DNA from: Muriicola soli
GTDB lineage: Bacteria > Bacteroidota > Bacteroidia > Flavobacteriales > Flavobacteriaceae
Direction of reading: 5' to 3'
DNA: 64,000 nucleotides
Assembly: GCF_004139715.1 (NCBI RefSeq)
Contig: NZ_CP035544.1
Location: forward strand, 1,116,001 to 1,180,000
A program made the position numbers and the translations under genes. Below the pieces are notes generated by a model. That model did not search any database. It saw only the letters and a list, made by a program, of their open reading frames with translations, and was not told the origin of the DNA. Below, piece by piece: positions 18,921 through 27,087 of the stretch (its first letter is position 1; each line of letters begins with the position of its first letter).

Positions 18921-20480
18921 CTATTTCGAATCCTTGTCTACCACTACACGTTCACTCCTGTTTGCCACTGCCCAGGCGGTGTGGAACACTAACTTGGTTC
19001 TGTTCGTCAGCAAGTCGTAATTGATCTTATCCGGCGTATCTCCGGGCCTATGGTAGTCATCGTGAGTTCCGTTAAAATAAAAGATTATCGGTATGTTGTT
19101 TTTGGCAAAATTGTAGTGATCGCTTCGGTAGTAAAAGCGGTTGGGATCATTCTCGTCGTTATAAGTATAATCCAGGGTGATATTCGTGTATTTGTCGTTG
19201 ATCTCTTCTGAGAGTTTATGAAGGTCTGAACTCAACTTATCTGACCCTATGAGGTAGACGTAATTGCGATCGCCTTCTCTTTTAGGATCAATTCGCCCTA
19301 TCATGTCGATGTTGAGATTTGCTACTGTTTGCTCCAATGGGAATACAGGATTGTAATCTGTGTAATATCGTGAGCCCAACAGTCCTTTTTCTTCCCCGGT
19401 TACATGCAGGAACACCACTGAACGCTTGGGTCGGTGTCCGGCTTCAACGGCCGTTTGAAAAGCTTCGGCAATCTCCAGCATAGCCACAGACCCGGATCCA
19501 TCATCGTCCGCCCCGTTGTTTATACTTCCGTCTTTTGAAACCCCTATATGATCTAAGTGAGATGAAATGACGAGATATTCGTCAGGTTTTTCTGCTCCTT
19601 TGATATAGGCCACAACATTTTCGGTAGAGATGGGTTCATTGCTGCTTTCCAGAGTGGCTACCAAATTTGTTTCCTGAGTGAGCGGGCCTTTAAGATCATT
19701 GAATTTAGTAAAGATGGCCGTGGCCATGGCCTCGTTGATCAAAATTAAGGCCGGATTATTTGCATCAGCTTCAAAGCCTAACCTGCCCCGATCATTACTT
19801 TTCATACGCTTGTAGTATCGCCCGTAGCGATTAAAATTTTCAGAATCTACAAAGAGGATAGCTTTGACACCTTTGGCCTTCGCAGCCACTAATCTCATAT
19901 TTGGCCCTTCAGACATGTTTCCCCAGGAGGAATTTCTGTCCGTACCCGTTAATATAAATGTCCCGTCCTCATTGGCAGGCTCACCTGCTTTTACTAAGAC
20001 CACTTTTCCTTCAACGTCTAAGCCAGTGTAATCTGAATATTCAGGATCATCAATTCCGTAACCAGCATACACCACCTCATTAAAATTACCTTCCAAAGGG
20101 GTAAAGGTGATAAAATCTTCGCCCAGGGTGTAATCTGTGCCATTAATTTGTAAAGCACCTTTTGGTAATTTGGCCATTTCAAGAGGCACCTTCTGGAAAT
20201 AGTCGCCGTTATCCTGTGCCGCCGGAATTTCCAGATCCAGGTAGTGTTGTCTGAGATAATCAACCGCCATTTTTTGTCCTGGCTCACCGGTTTCCCTGCC
20301 TTCAAACTCATCAGAAGCATAAGTATAAAGATGCTCCTTAAGTTCACTTTCGGTAATGGTAGCCGCGTAGACAGCAGGATCTGCTGTGGTGGTTGAAGAA
20401 GTTACAGAACTGGTTGTTTTACTTGTGGAATGACAGCTGGCCATCAGAAAGAGGCCAGCAATAGAGAGATATTTTATCAT
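18921..20480 (-). CDS. M28 family metallopeptidase, lipoprotein
   Basis: 519 residues from ATG at 20480. Lipobox in LFLMASC anchors it to a membrane. A protease-associated domain lies at about 130-250, inside the M28 fold. Zinc ligands and catalytic residues are visible: SSHLDHIG, 'NGADDDGSGSVAML', the Glu pair in TGEEKGLLGS, 'NIDMIGR' and the last His in YYRSDHYNFA. It is an exported aminopeptidase-like enzyme that probably trims peptides outside the inner membrane. A -7 element TATTTTTG sits 22-29 bases upstream of this start, supporting it over an upstream in-frame ATG at 20519. Confidence 0.9.
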   Translation of the reverse strand: MIKYLSIAGLFLMASCHSTSKTTSSVTSSTTTADPAVYAATITESELKEHLYTYASDEFEGRETGEPGQKMAVDYLRQHYLDLEIPAAQDNGDYFQKVPLEMAKLPKGALQINGTDYTLGEDFITFTPLEGNFNEVVYAGYGIDDPEYSDYTGLDVEGKVVLVKAGEPANEDGTFILTGTDRNSSWGNMSEGPNMRLVAAKAKGVKAILFVDSENFNRYGRYYKRMKSNDRGRLGFEADANNPALILINEAMATAIFTKFNDLKGPLTQETNLVATLESSNEPISTENVVAYIKGAEKPDEYLVISSHLDHIGVSKDGSINNGADDDGSGSVAMLEIAEAFQTAVEAGHRPKRSVVFLHVTGEEKGLLGSRYYTDYNPVFPLEQTVANLNIDMIGRIDPKREGDRNYVYLIGSDKLSSDLHKLSEEINDKYTNITLDYTYNDENDPNRFYYRSDHYNFAKNNIPIIFYFNGTHDDYHRPGDTPDKINYDLLTNRTKLVFHTAWAVANRSERVVVDKDSK

Positions 20481-20501
20481 GGTGATTTTTTCAAAGTGGC
20501 C

Positions 20502-20509
20502 CAAAAATA
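20502..20509 (-). promoter_or_regulatory. -7 promoter element of the M28 peptidase gene
   Basis: On the minus strand this reads TATTTTTG, matching TAnnTTTG. It lies inside the longer open frame, so it argues for the ATG at 20480. Confidence 0.45.
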
Positions 20510-20634
20510 AGTAAAACATTCTAAATAATAGTACAAATGATTCTTAAAACTAAGCGTGAATTATAATGGGTGAGTCCCTGATTTTCAGAGCGTTTAATTC
20601 ATAAAAAATAAGAAAAGTGCAATCTTTTTACGGC

Positions 20635-20664
20635 TTGTGATTACAAAGAAAGAAATGTACTTTG
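20635..20664 (+). promoter_or_regulatory. Candidate promoter of the hydroxyproline operon
   Basis: TTG (20635-20637), 20-base spacer, then TACTTTG (20658-20664), one base short of the TAnnTTTG consensus. Its position supports a translation start at 20685 rather than 20637. Confidence 0.4.
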
Positions 20665-20684
20665 CAATTCTAATTCAGCAGCGT

Positions 20685-21587
20685 ATGAACTTTAAGTGGG
20701 AAGGCGTTATGCCCGCCGTTACAACTAAATTTACCAGTGATGACACTTTAGACCTGGAACTGTTTCTGAAGAATGTTGATGCCCAGATTAAGGCAGGAGT
20801 AAGTGGAATTATCCTTGGGGGTACTTTGGGCGAAGCGAGTACCCTGGAAGAAGGTGAAAAAGAATCCCTGGTAACGGCAACTGTTAAATATGTATCCGGA
20901 AAAGTACCTGTGATTGTAAATATTGCCGAGCAGTCTACCCGTGGCGCACTAAAAGCTGTAGAGCTTGCAGAAAAATACGGAGCAAACGGACTCATGGTGT
21001 TGCCTCCTATGCGGTACAAGGCAAATAATACGGAGACCGTAACGTATTTCTCTGAAATTGCGAAAAGTACCACTTTACCCATTATGATCTACAACAATCC
21101 TGTGGATTACGGTATTGAAGTAAGCCTTTCGATGTTTGAGGAATTAATTCATTTTCCAAATATCCAGGCTGTTAAGGAGTCTACGCGCGATATCACTAAT
21201 ATCACCCGACTCAGAAACCGTTTTGGCGAGCGTCTGAACATCCTGTGTGGAGTAGATACCCTTGCCCTGGAAAGCCTTTTGGCTGGAGCAGATGGTTGGG
21301 TGGCCGGTCTGGTATGCGCTTTTCCCAGGGAAACGGTAGCCATATATAAATGGATAAAGGAAGGGAAGCACAGGGAAGCCCTTGCTCTTTACCGCTGGTT
21401 TATGCCGCTTCTGGAGTTGGACATCAATCCCCAATTAGTACAGAATATCAAATTAGCTGAAGTAGCCACAGGGCTGGGGTCAGAATTCGTCAGAGCACCC
21501 AGGTTGCCCCTTCAGGGAGAAGAAAGGAAACGGGTACAAGGGATTATCAATGCGGCAATGGCCAGCAGACCTGTCGTTAAACTTTAA
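20685..21587 (+). CDS. DapA-family aldolase/dehydratase, probably pyrroline-4-hydroxy-2-carboxylate deaminase
   Basis: 300 residues from ATG at 20685. TIM-barrel DHDPS/NAL family: 'GTLGEASTL' phosphate-loop-like motif, Tyr136 in MIYNNP, Schiff-base Lys164 in QAVKEST. The downstream genes are an alpha-ketoglutarate semialdehyde-type dehydrogenase and a 4-hydroxyproline epimerase. In known hydroxyproline pathways the DapA homologue converts pyrroline-4-hydroxy-2-carboxylate to alpha-ketoglutarate semialdehyde plus ammonia. I assign that role from context; a lysine-pathway DapA is less likely here. Confidence 0.82.
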   Translation: MNFKWEGVMPAVTTKFTSDDTLDLELFLKNVDAQIKAGVSGIILGGTLGEASTLEEGEKESLVTATVKYVSGKVPVIVNIAEQSTRGALKAVELAEKYGANGLMVLPPMRYKANNTETVTYFSEIAKSTTLPIMIYNNPVDYGIEVSLSMFEELIHFPNIQAVKESTRDITNITRLRNRFGERLNILCGVDTLALESLLAGADGWVAGLVCAFPRETVAIYKWIKEGKHREALALYRWFMPLLELDINPQLVQNIKLAEVATGLGSEFVRAPRLPLQGEERKRVQGIINAAMASRPVVKL

Positions 21588-21610
21588 ATTAAAGCCGAAA
21601 TCAAACAAGC

Positions 21611-23194
21611 ATGTTAGACGGAAAGAATATTATTGGATATGATCGTACACAAAGAGGTTCTGTTACGTTCAGAACAATAAATCCAGTTTTAAATAAAGAG
21701 AATGACACCCTGTTTTACGAAGCTTCCGAGGAGGAAGTAGAACAGGCTGTTTCCCTAGCGCAAAAAGCCGCTCGTTTTTATTCCGAAACCACTCATGGTG
21801 ATCGGGCTGCATTTCTCAAGGCTATTGCCGATGAGATTATGGCCCTGGGGGAAGATCTGATAGAAATATACTGTAAAGAGTCTGGTTTGCCCGAAGGCAG
21901 GGCAAAAGGGGAGAGAAGCAGGACGGTTAATCAGTTAAAGCTTTGCGCTGAGCTCCTGGATGAGGGCTCATTTGTGGAAGCAAGTATTGATACCGCAATG
22001 CCGGACAGAGAGCCGAATCCCAGAGTAGACCTGCGAAAAATGATGGTCCCTTTAGGTCCGGTTGCTGTCTTTGGCGCCAGTAACTTCCCTTTGGCATATT
22101 CCTCTGCTGGGGGCGATACAGCGAGTGCCCTGGCAGCCGGCTGCCCGGTAATTGTTAAAGGTCACCCAATGCATGCCGGAACGGGCAGTATGGTGTCATC
22201 TGCCATTATCTCTGCTGCAAAGAAAAGTGGTATGCCCGAAGGGGTCTTTTCACACCTCAACAGCAAGGGGCACGCAGTAGGGGAGGCTTTGGTAAAGCAT
22301 TCACAGATCAAAGCTGTAGGATTTACGGGTAGTCATGGAGGAGGACGTGCTCTGTTCAACATGGCCGCTGAAAGGGAAGAACCTATTCCTGTTTTTGCTG
22401 AGATGGGCAGTGTAAATCCTGTTGTCTTTCTTCCTGAGATACTGAAAAAAGAAAAAGAGAAATGGGCTAAAACTCTAGCCGGTTCAGTTACCCTTGGGAG
22501 TGGTCAATTCTGTACAAATCCGGGAATAATGATGGGAATAAAGGGTTCAGAATTAGAGCAGTTTGCAGAAATCCTGACGGATGAAATTCTCAATATTTCC
22601 CCATCAAGTATGTTACACCCGGACATTGCAGGAAAATACGAGGAGGGCAAGAAAATGATGCATTCCCAGAAAGGTACTGCAGTTGTAGCCGAGTGGAAAG
22701 AGAAGACCGAACCCAATGTAGGTAGGCAGGCGATATTAAAGGTGAGTGCCTCAGAATTCATGGAGAATCCCAAACTCCACCAGGAAGTTTTCGGGCCATT
22801 TTCGCTCCTGGTAGAATGTTTGAACATAGAGGACCTTGAGCGTTCTGTGGCTCTTTTGGAGGGTCAGCTCACGGCTTCAATTATTGGTACTTCGGATGAA
22901 CTCAGGGGGTATGATTTTCTGATAGGACTGTTGAGAGACCGGGTAGGACGCCTGATTTTTAACGGGGTACCTACCGGTGTTGAAGTCTGTGCCTCTATGC
23001 ATCACGGAGGACCCTATCCGGCTACTACAGACAGCCGGTTTACCGCAGTTGGCCATGATGCCATCAAGCGTTGGTTAAGACCGGTGTGTTATCAAAACTG
23101 CCCGGATGAATTATTACCGGTAGCCTTGCAAAATGCCAATCCTCTCCAGCTGCTGAGAAGGGTAGATGGCGCCCTAACCCAATCAAAAATCTAA
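21611..23194 (+). CDS. Aldehyde dehydrogenase, probably alpha-ketoglutaric semialdehyde dehydrogenase
   Basis: 527 residues, the length of the 2,5-dioxovalerate dehydrogenase group. Catalytic Cys301 in GSGQFCTNPG and Glu264 in FAEMGSVNP; cofactor motif 'GFTGSHGGGRAL'. It oxidises alpha-ketoglutarate semialdehyde to 2-oxoglutarate, the last step of hydroxyproline (or C5 sugar acid) breakdown. It sits 23 bases after the DapA-like gene and 6 bases before the epimerase, so the three form one operon. Confidence 0.88.
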   Translation: MLDGKNIIGYDRTQRGSVTFRTINPVLNKENDTLFYEASEEEVEQAVSLAQKAARFYSETTHGDRAAFLKAIADEIMALGEDLIEIYCKESGLPEGRAKGERSRTVNQLKLCAELLDEGSFVEASIDTAMPDREPNPRVDLRKMMVPLGPVAVFGASNFPLAYSSAGGDTASALAAGCPVIVKGHPMHAGTGSMVSSAIISAAKKSGMPEGVFSHLNSKGHAVGEALVKHSQIKAVGFTGSHGGGRALFNMAAEREEPIPVFAEMGSVNPVVFLPEILKKEKEKWAKTLAGSVTLGSGQFCTNPGIMMGIKGSELEQFAEILTDEILNISPSSMLHPDIAGKYEEGKKMMHSQKGTAVVAEWKEKTEPNVGRQAILKVSASEFMENPKLHQEVFGPFSLLVECLNIEDLERSVALLEGQLTASIIGTSDELRGYDFLIGLLRDRVGRLIFNGVPTGVEVCASMHHGGPYPATTDSRFTAVGHDAIKRWLRPVCYQNCPDELLPVALQNANPLQLLRRVDGALTQSKI

Positions 23195-23200
23195 TCACTT

Positions 23201-24208
23201 TTGGCCAGCCACACCTTTTACTGTGTAGACGGACATACCTGCGGAAACCCCGTGAGGCTTGTGGTTAAAGGCGGCCCACCTCTTACGGGTAAGACGATGA
23301 GTGAGAAACGCCAGCATTTTGTGAGGAAATTCGATTGGATTCGCAAAGGTCTGATGTTTGAACCCAGGGGTCACGATATGATGAGTGGAAGTATCCTCTA
23401 TCCCCCTTCAGACCCTGAGAATGATTTCGGGATCTTGTTTATAGAAACCAGCGGATGTTTACCCATGTGCGGACATGGCGCTATCGGGACCATCACCATG
23501 GCAATAGAAGAAAAAGTGATCCTTCCCAAGAATCAGGGCACGGTAAGAATGGAAACACCGGCCGGATTAATTATAGCATCTTATTCGAAGAAAGGGAGCA
23601 AAGTAAACTGGGTGAAACTTCAAAATGTGCCTTCTTATCTGGCAGCTGAAGACCTGGTAATAGAATGCCCGGTTCTGGGCAGCCTTACCTTTGATGTGGC
23701 GTATGGGGGTAACTTTTACGCCATTATTGATCCTCAGAAAAACTATAAAGGCCTTGAGCATTATAGTGCCGCTCAGTTGGTGCAGCTAAGTCCTGAAATC
23801 CGAAAACGAATTAACGAGAAATACCCGAATCACTTTATTCATCCGGAGAATGATACCATCCGTGATGTAAGTCACCTGATGTGGACAGGTGAGCCACGCA
23901 CCTCAGAAGCTAGTGGGAGGAACGCCGTATTTTACGGCGATAAGGCTATTGATCGCTCTCCTTGTGGTACGGGAACTTCGGCCAGGCTAGCCCAATGGTA
24001 TGCCAGGGGAAGGATAAAAGCAGGGCAGGAATTTATTCACGAAAGCATTATCGGATCTACATTTACAGCGACCATTGAAGGAGTCGTTAGTGTAGGAAGT
24101 TACCCTGCCATCATACCCGGAATAAAAGGATGGGCTAAGAATACCGGATACAATCGGATCACCCTCGATGAGGATGATCCGTATGTCTGTGGTTTTCAGG
24201 TTGTCTGA
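23201..24208 (+). CDS. 4-hydroxyproline 2-epimerase (proline racemase family)
   Basis: 335 residues, TTG start at 23201. The start fits because the family opens with 'HTFYCVDGHTCGNPVR' and no upstream ATG exists before the previous stop. Both catalytic cysteines are present: Cys90 in MCGHG and Cys255 in SPCGTGTSA. Two cysteines indicate an epimerase/racemase; a trans-3-hydroxyproline dehydratase would have Thr at the second site. It converts trans-4-hydroxy-L-proline to cis-4-hydroxy-D-proline. The D-hydroxyproline oxidase expected next is not in this window. Confidence 0.88.
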   Translation: MASHTFYCVDGHTCGNPVRLVVKGGPPLTGKTMSEKRQHFVRKFDWIRKGLMFEPRGHDMMSGSILYPPSDPENDFGILFIETSGCLPMCGHGAIGTITMAIEEKVILPKNQGTVRMETPAGLIIASYSKKGSKVNWVKLQNVPSYLAAEDLVIECPVLGSLTFDVAYGGNFYAIIDPQKNYKGLEHYSAAQLVQLSPEIRKRINEKYPNHFIHPENDTIRDVSHLMWTGEPRTSEASGRNAVFYGDKAIDRSPCGTGTSARLAQWYARGRIKAGQEFIHESIIGSTFTATIEGVVSVGSYPAIIPGIKGWAKNTGYNRITLDEDDPYVCGFQVV

Positions 24209-24217
24209 TGCATCGGC

Positions 24218-26419
24218 CTAACCGAGCACTCTTCGCTCCATTCCCATAAACGGCTGATCGTAGTATCGCACACCTGTAGCCTTGTACATGGCATTAGCCA
24301 ATGCACCCATGGCTGGGGGCAATCCCGGTTCTCCAAGTCCGGTAGGAGCGATCTCATTTTCTACAAAGAATACTTCGATTTCCCTTGGTGCCTGTGAATG
24401 GCGGATCAGTTTATAGGTGTCGAAATTCATTTCTTTCGGTGCCCCGTTTTCAAAGGTGAGCTGACTGTACATGGCGTGGCCAATACCATCTACAACGCCA
24501 CCTTGAATCATATTCACTGCACCGTCTTGATTTACCACTATTCCACAATCAACAGCGCACCAGACTTTCTGAACTACAGGATTTCCGTTTTCCATGATCA
24601 TGTCGAATACTTCGGCTACATATGTGGAGTGGCAGTAATAAGCAGCAACCCCACGATGCACTCCTGGCATCGGCGTTCCCCAATTGGACTTCTCCTTCAC
24701 TAATTTCAGTACTCCGGCGTAGCGTTCTGCTTCATAGTCGTGCTCTGCACCCACCGGATCATTAATTGCCCGGTCAAATAATTCTAAGCGAAAATCTATA
24801 GGATCCTTTCCGGCCAACTCGGCCACTTCATCGAGGAAGGACTGTTCTGCTCCGGCTGTAAAATTGGACCTGGGAGCACGCCAGGCCCCTGTAGTCACAT
24901 TGGTAGGCGCTGCTATTTTTTCAGCAGAATAGTTTTCCACAGTACCTGCCGGGAATCGATTTGGAAATACCGGGCCATCCGGTAACCCGGCACCCTTTAC
25001 AGAAAATGCAATAAGCTTGTTGTTTTCATCCAACCCGGCCTTGTATACAGAAGTGTAGGTAGGCCTGTAAGTACCCTGTGTCATATCGTCCTCCCTGGTA
25101 TAGATCATCTTCACAGGTGCTCCAATTTTTTTAGAAATGGCTGCTGCTTCCAGGCCGAAGTGGACATAAAGTCGTCTTCCGAACCCACCACCTATCCGGG
25201 TCATATTAACCGTGATATTTTCAATAGGCATATTGAGCAATTTGGCCACAGAACCTTCCAGGGCTTCAGGGGTTTGTGTAGGGCCGATGAGTTCAGCGGC
25301 ATCAGCGCTGACATTGGCAAAGAAATTCATAGGCTCCAACGTATTGTGAGCGATAAAGGGAGCAGTATAGGTACGCTCTATCACTTTTGCTGCTTTTTTG
25401 AAGGCAGCCTCGGGATTTCCATCCCGCCGTTTCTCCTGAACTTCTCCCGATTCAAGGGCAGTGGCTAAACGTTCTTTGTGTTTGGCAGAATTTTCTAATT
25501 CTCCTACAGTTTCCCATTCCACCCTCAGTGCTTTTTTCGCCTCCATCAGCGGCCAGGTAGATTCTCCAACTATGGCGATCAATTCGTGAAAACCTCTTTC
25601 ATCAAACATTCCGGGCTCTTCAATCGAAATATCGATGACAAAGGCGTCATCGATTCCGTTCATACCAATGATTTCATCTTTATTAAACTTTCCAATCTTC
25701 ATTCCAAATGCCGGTGGATGTGCAATCATGGCTAATTTCATCCCATCCCGGTGAAAGTCGAGACCAAAAAGCGGTTCCCCGGTTACGATCTTTTTCCCGT
25801 CAACATTTTTCTGACTCGTACCGATGAGTTTAAAATCTTTTACCTCCTTCAACTCTACTTCTTCAGGAATTTCGATACCCACGGCTTTTGAGGCAATATC
25901 TCCATAAGAAACAGAGCGATCACCTTCTTTTTCTTTGATCATTCCTTCGCTGGCGGTCAGATCAGCTACCTCAACACCCCATTCTTTAGCTGCGGCTTCC
26001 AAAAGCATACGTCTTCCGGTAGCCCCCGCCATTCTTAGCGCATTCCAGCTCAGACGAATCGAGAGGCTTCCCCCGGCAAACTGATTTTGATAGAAGCCGG
26101 TGTTCAGTGGCGCTTGTTCAACTACGACATGATCCCATGGCACATCGAGTTCTTCAGCTACGATCATGGGCATAGAAGTACGCACGTTTTGCCCGATTTC
26201 CGGATTGGGAGAATAAATTGTCACCAGGCCGGTATCCCCGATTTTAATATATCCGTTGATCTCATACCATTCCTCAGGAAGTGGCAAGCCTTGAGCGATT
26301 TCCGGAGAATTGGGCTTACAAGCATTGAGCCAGCTAAAGCCGATGATCATTCCTCCACCTGCAGCGGCTGATACTTTTATAAATGAACGTCTGTTATATT
26401 GTGTTCTAATCTTAGTCAT
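24218..26419 (-). CDS. Molybdopterin-binding subunit of a xanthine-dehydrogenase-family enzyme (isoquinoline 1-oxidoreductase beta-like)
   Basis: 733 residues. N-terminal Tat signal: twin-arginine motif NRRSFIKVSAAAGGG (residues 9-23) followed by a lipobox-like WLNAC. The body matches the aldehyde oxidase/xanthine dehydrogenase molybdopterin domains: 'GGGFGRRLYVHFGLEAA' and the C-terminal 'GLGEPGLPP' with the catalytic Glu. Exported folded with its cofactor; substrate unknown (an aldehyde or N-heterocycle). The (2Fe-2S) subunit gene lies 32 bases upstream. The FAD subunit is absent, as in the IorAB type that passes electrons to a cytochrome. Confidence 0.9.
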   Translation of the reverse strand: MTKIRTQYNRRSFIKVSAAAGGGMIIGFSWLNACKPNSPEIAQGLPLPEEWYEINGYIKIGDTGLVTIYSPNPEIGQNVRTSMPMIVAEELDVPWDHVVVEQAPLNTGFYQNQFAGGSLSIRLSWNALRMAGATGRRMLLEAAAKEWGVEVADLTASEGMIKEKEGDRSVSYGDIASKAVGIEIPEEVELKEVKDFKLIGTSQKNVDGKKIVTGEPLFGLDFHRDGMKLAMIAHPPAFGMKIGKFNKDEIIGMNGIDDAFVIDISIEEPGMFDERGFHELIAIVGESTWPLMEAKKALRVEWETVGELENSAKHKERLATALESGEVQEKRRDGNPEAAFKKAAKVIERTYTAPFIAHNTLEPMNFFANVSADAAELIGPTQTPEALEGSVAKLLNMPIENITVNMTRIGGGFGRRLYVHFGLEAAAISKKIGAPVKMIYTREDDMTQGTYRPTYTSVYKAGLDENNKLIAFSVKGAGLPDGPVFPNRFPAGTVENYSAEKIAAPTNVTTGAWRAPRSNFTAGAEQSFLDEVAELAGKDPIDFRLELFDRAINDPVGAEHDYEAERYAGVLKLVKEKSNWGTPMPGVHRGVAAYYCHSTYVAEVFDMIMENGNPVVQKVWCAVDCGIVVNQDGAVNMIQGGVVDGIGHAMYSQLTFENGAPKEMNFDTYKLIRHSQAPREIEVFFVENEIAPTGLGEPGLPPAMGALANAMYKATGVRYYDQPFMGMERRVLG

Positions 26420-26451
26420 TTTCTCTTTATTTTAAGGTAGTTAATTCAGGA

Positions 26452-26916
26452 TCAGGCAGATTCTGAATTCGCTGCAGTTTTGATCGCCTGTTTGATTCTT
26501 ACATAAGTGCCGCATCGGCAAAGATTCCCATCCATGGCAGCATCGATATCCTGATCGCTGGGATTGGGATTGTTTTTTAACAGGGCCGCGGCAGACATGA
26601 TCTGACCGGCCTGGCAGTACCCGCATTGGGGCACATCGTGTTCGAGCCATGCTTGTTGCACGGGGTGGTCTGCATTTTCAGACAAGCCTTCAATAGTGGT
26701 TATGGACTGATTGCCAACCACGGCTACCGGAAGCTGGCATGAGCGTACGGCGGCATCACCCAAATGGATAGTACAAGAACCGCATTGCGCAATTCCACAA
26801 CCGTATTTTGTTCCTACCAATTTAAGGTGGTCTCTGAGTACCCAAAGCATTGGGGTTTTTGGATCAACGTCAACCTCTACTTGTTTTCCGTTGATCCTGA
26901 GGGAATAATTTGCCAT
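26452..26916 (-). CDS. (2Fe-2S) subunit of the same molybdenum hydroxylase (IorA-like)
   Basis: 154 residues, the normal length. N-terminal plant-type ferredoxin cluster: cysteines in [17 protein letters not shown] plus one further on (RSCQLP). The C-terminal [2Fe-2S]-binding helical domain has [10 protein letters not shown] and '[12 protein letters not shown]'. Carries electrons from the molybdenum centre. First gene of the pair, transcribed from near 26,930. No signal peptide, so it probably rides out of the cell with the Tat-bearing partner. Confidence 0.93.
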   Translation of the reverse strand: MANYSLRINGKQVEVDVDPKTPMLWVLRDHLKLVGTKYGCGIAQCGSCTIHLGDAAVRSCQLPVAVVGNQSITTIEGLSENADHPVQQAWLEHDVPQCGYCQAGQIMSAAALLKNNPNPSDQDIDAAMDGNLCRCGTYVRIKQAIKTAANSESA

Positions 26917-27087
26917 GATTATAATATAAGATATTGATTCAGTTCAAGATACAAATTATTTCTGTTGCCCGCTTGTTTTCCTATGCCTTCAGGCTCTAAG
27001 TTATTAACAGCCGTTTTCCCATTTTCACTGAGAAAAGCAAACCTTTTTTCTCATTCTTCGTAGGTAGGATAAATACAACCATACATC

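Noticed and set aside
21611-23194. Lysine/diaminopimelate operon
   Set aside because: The aldehyde dehydrogenase and two-cysteine epimerase neighbours fit hydroxyproline catabolism rather than lysine synthesis.
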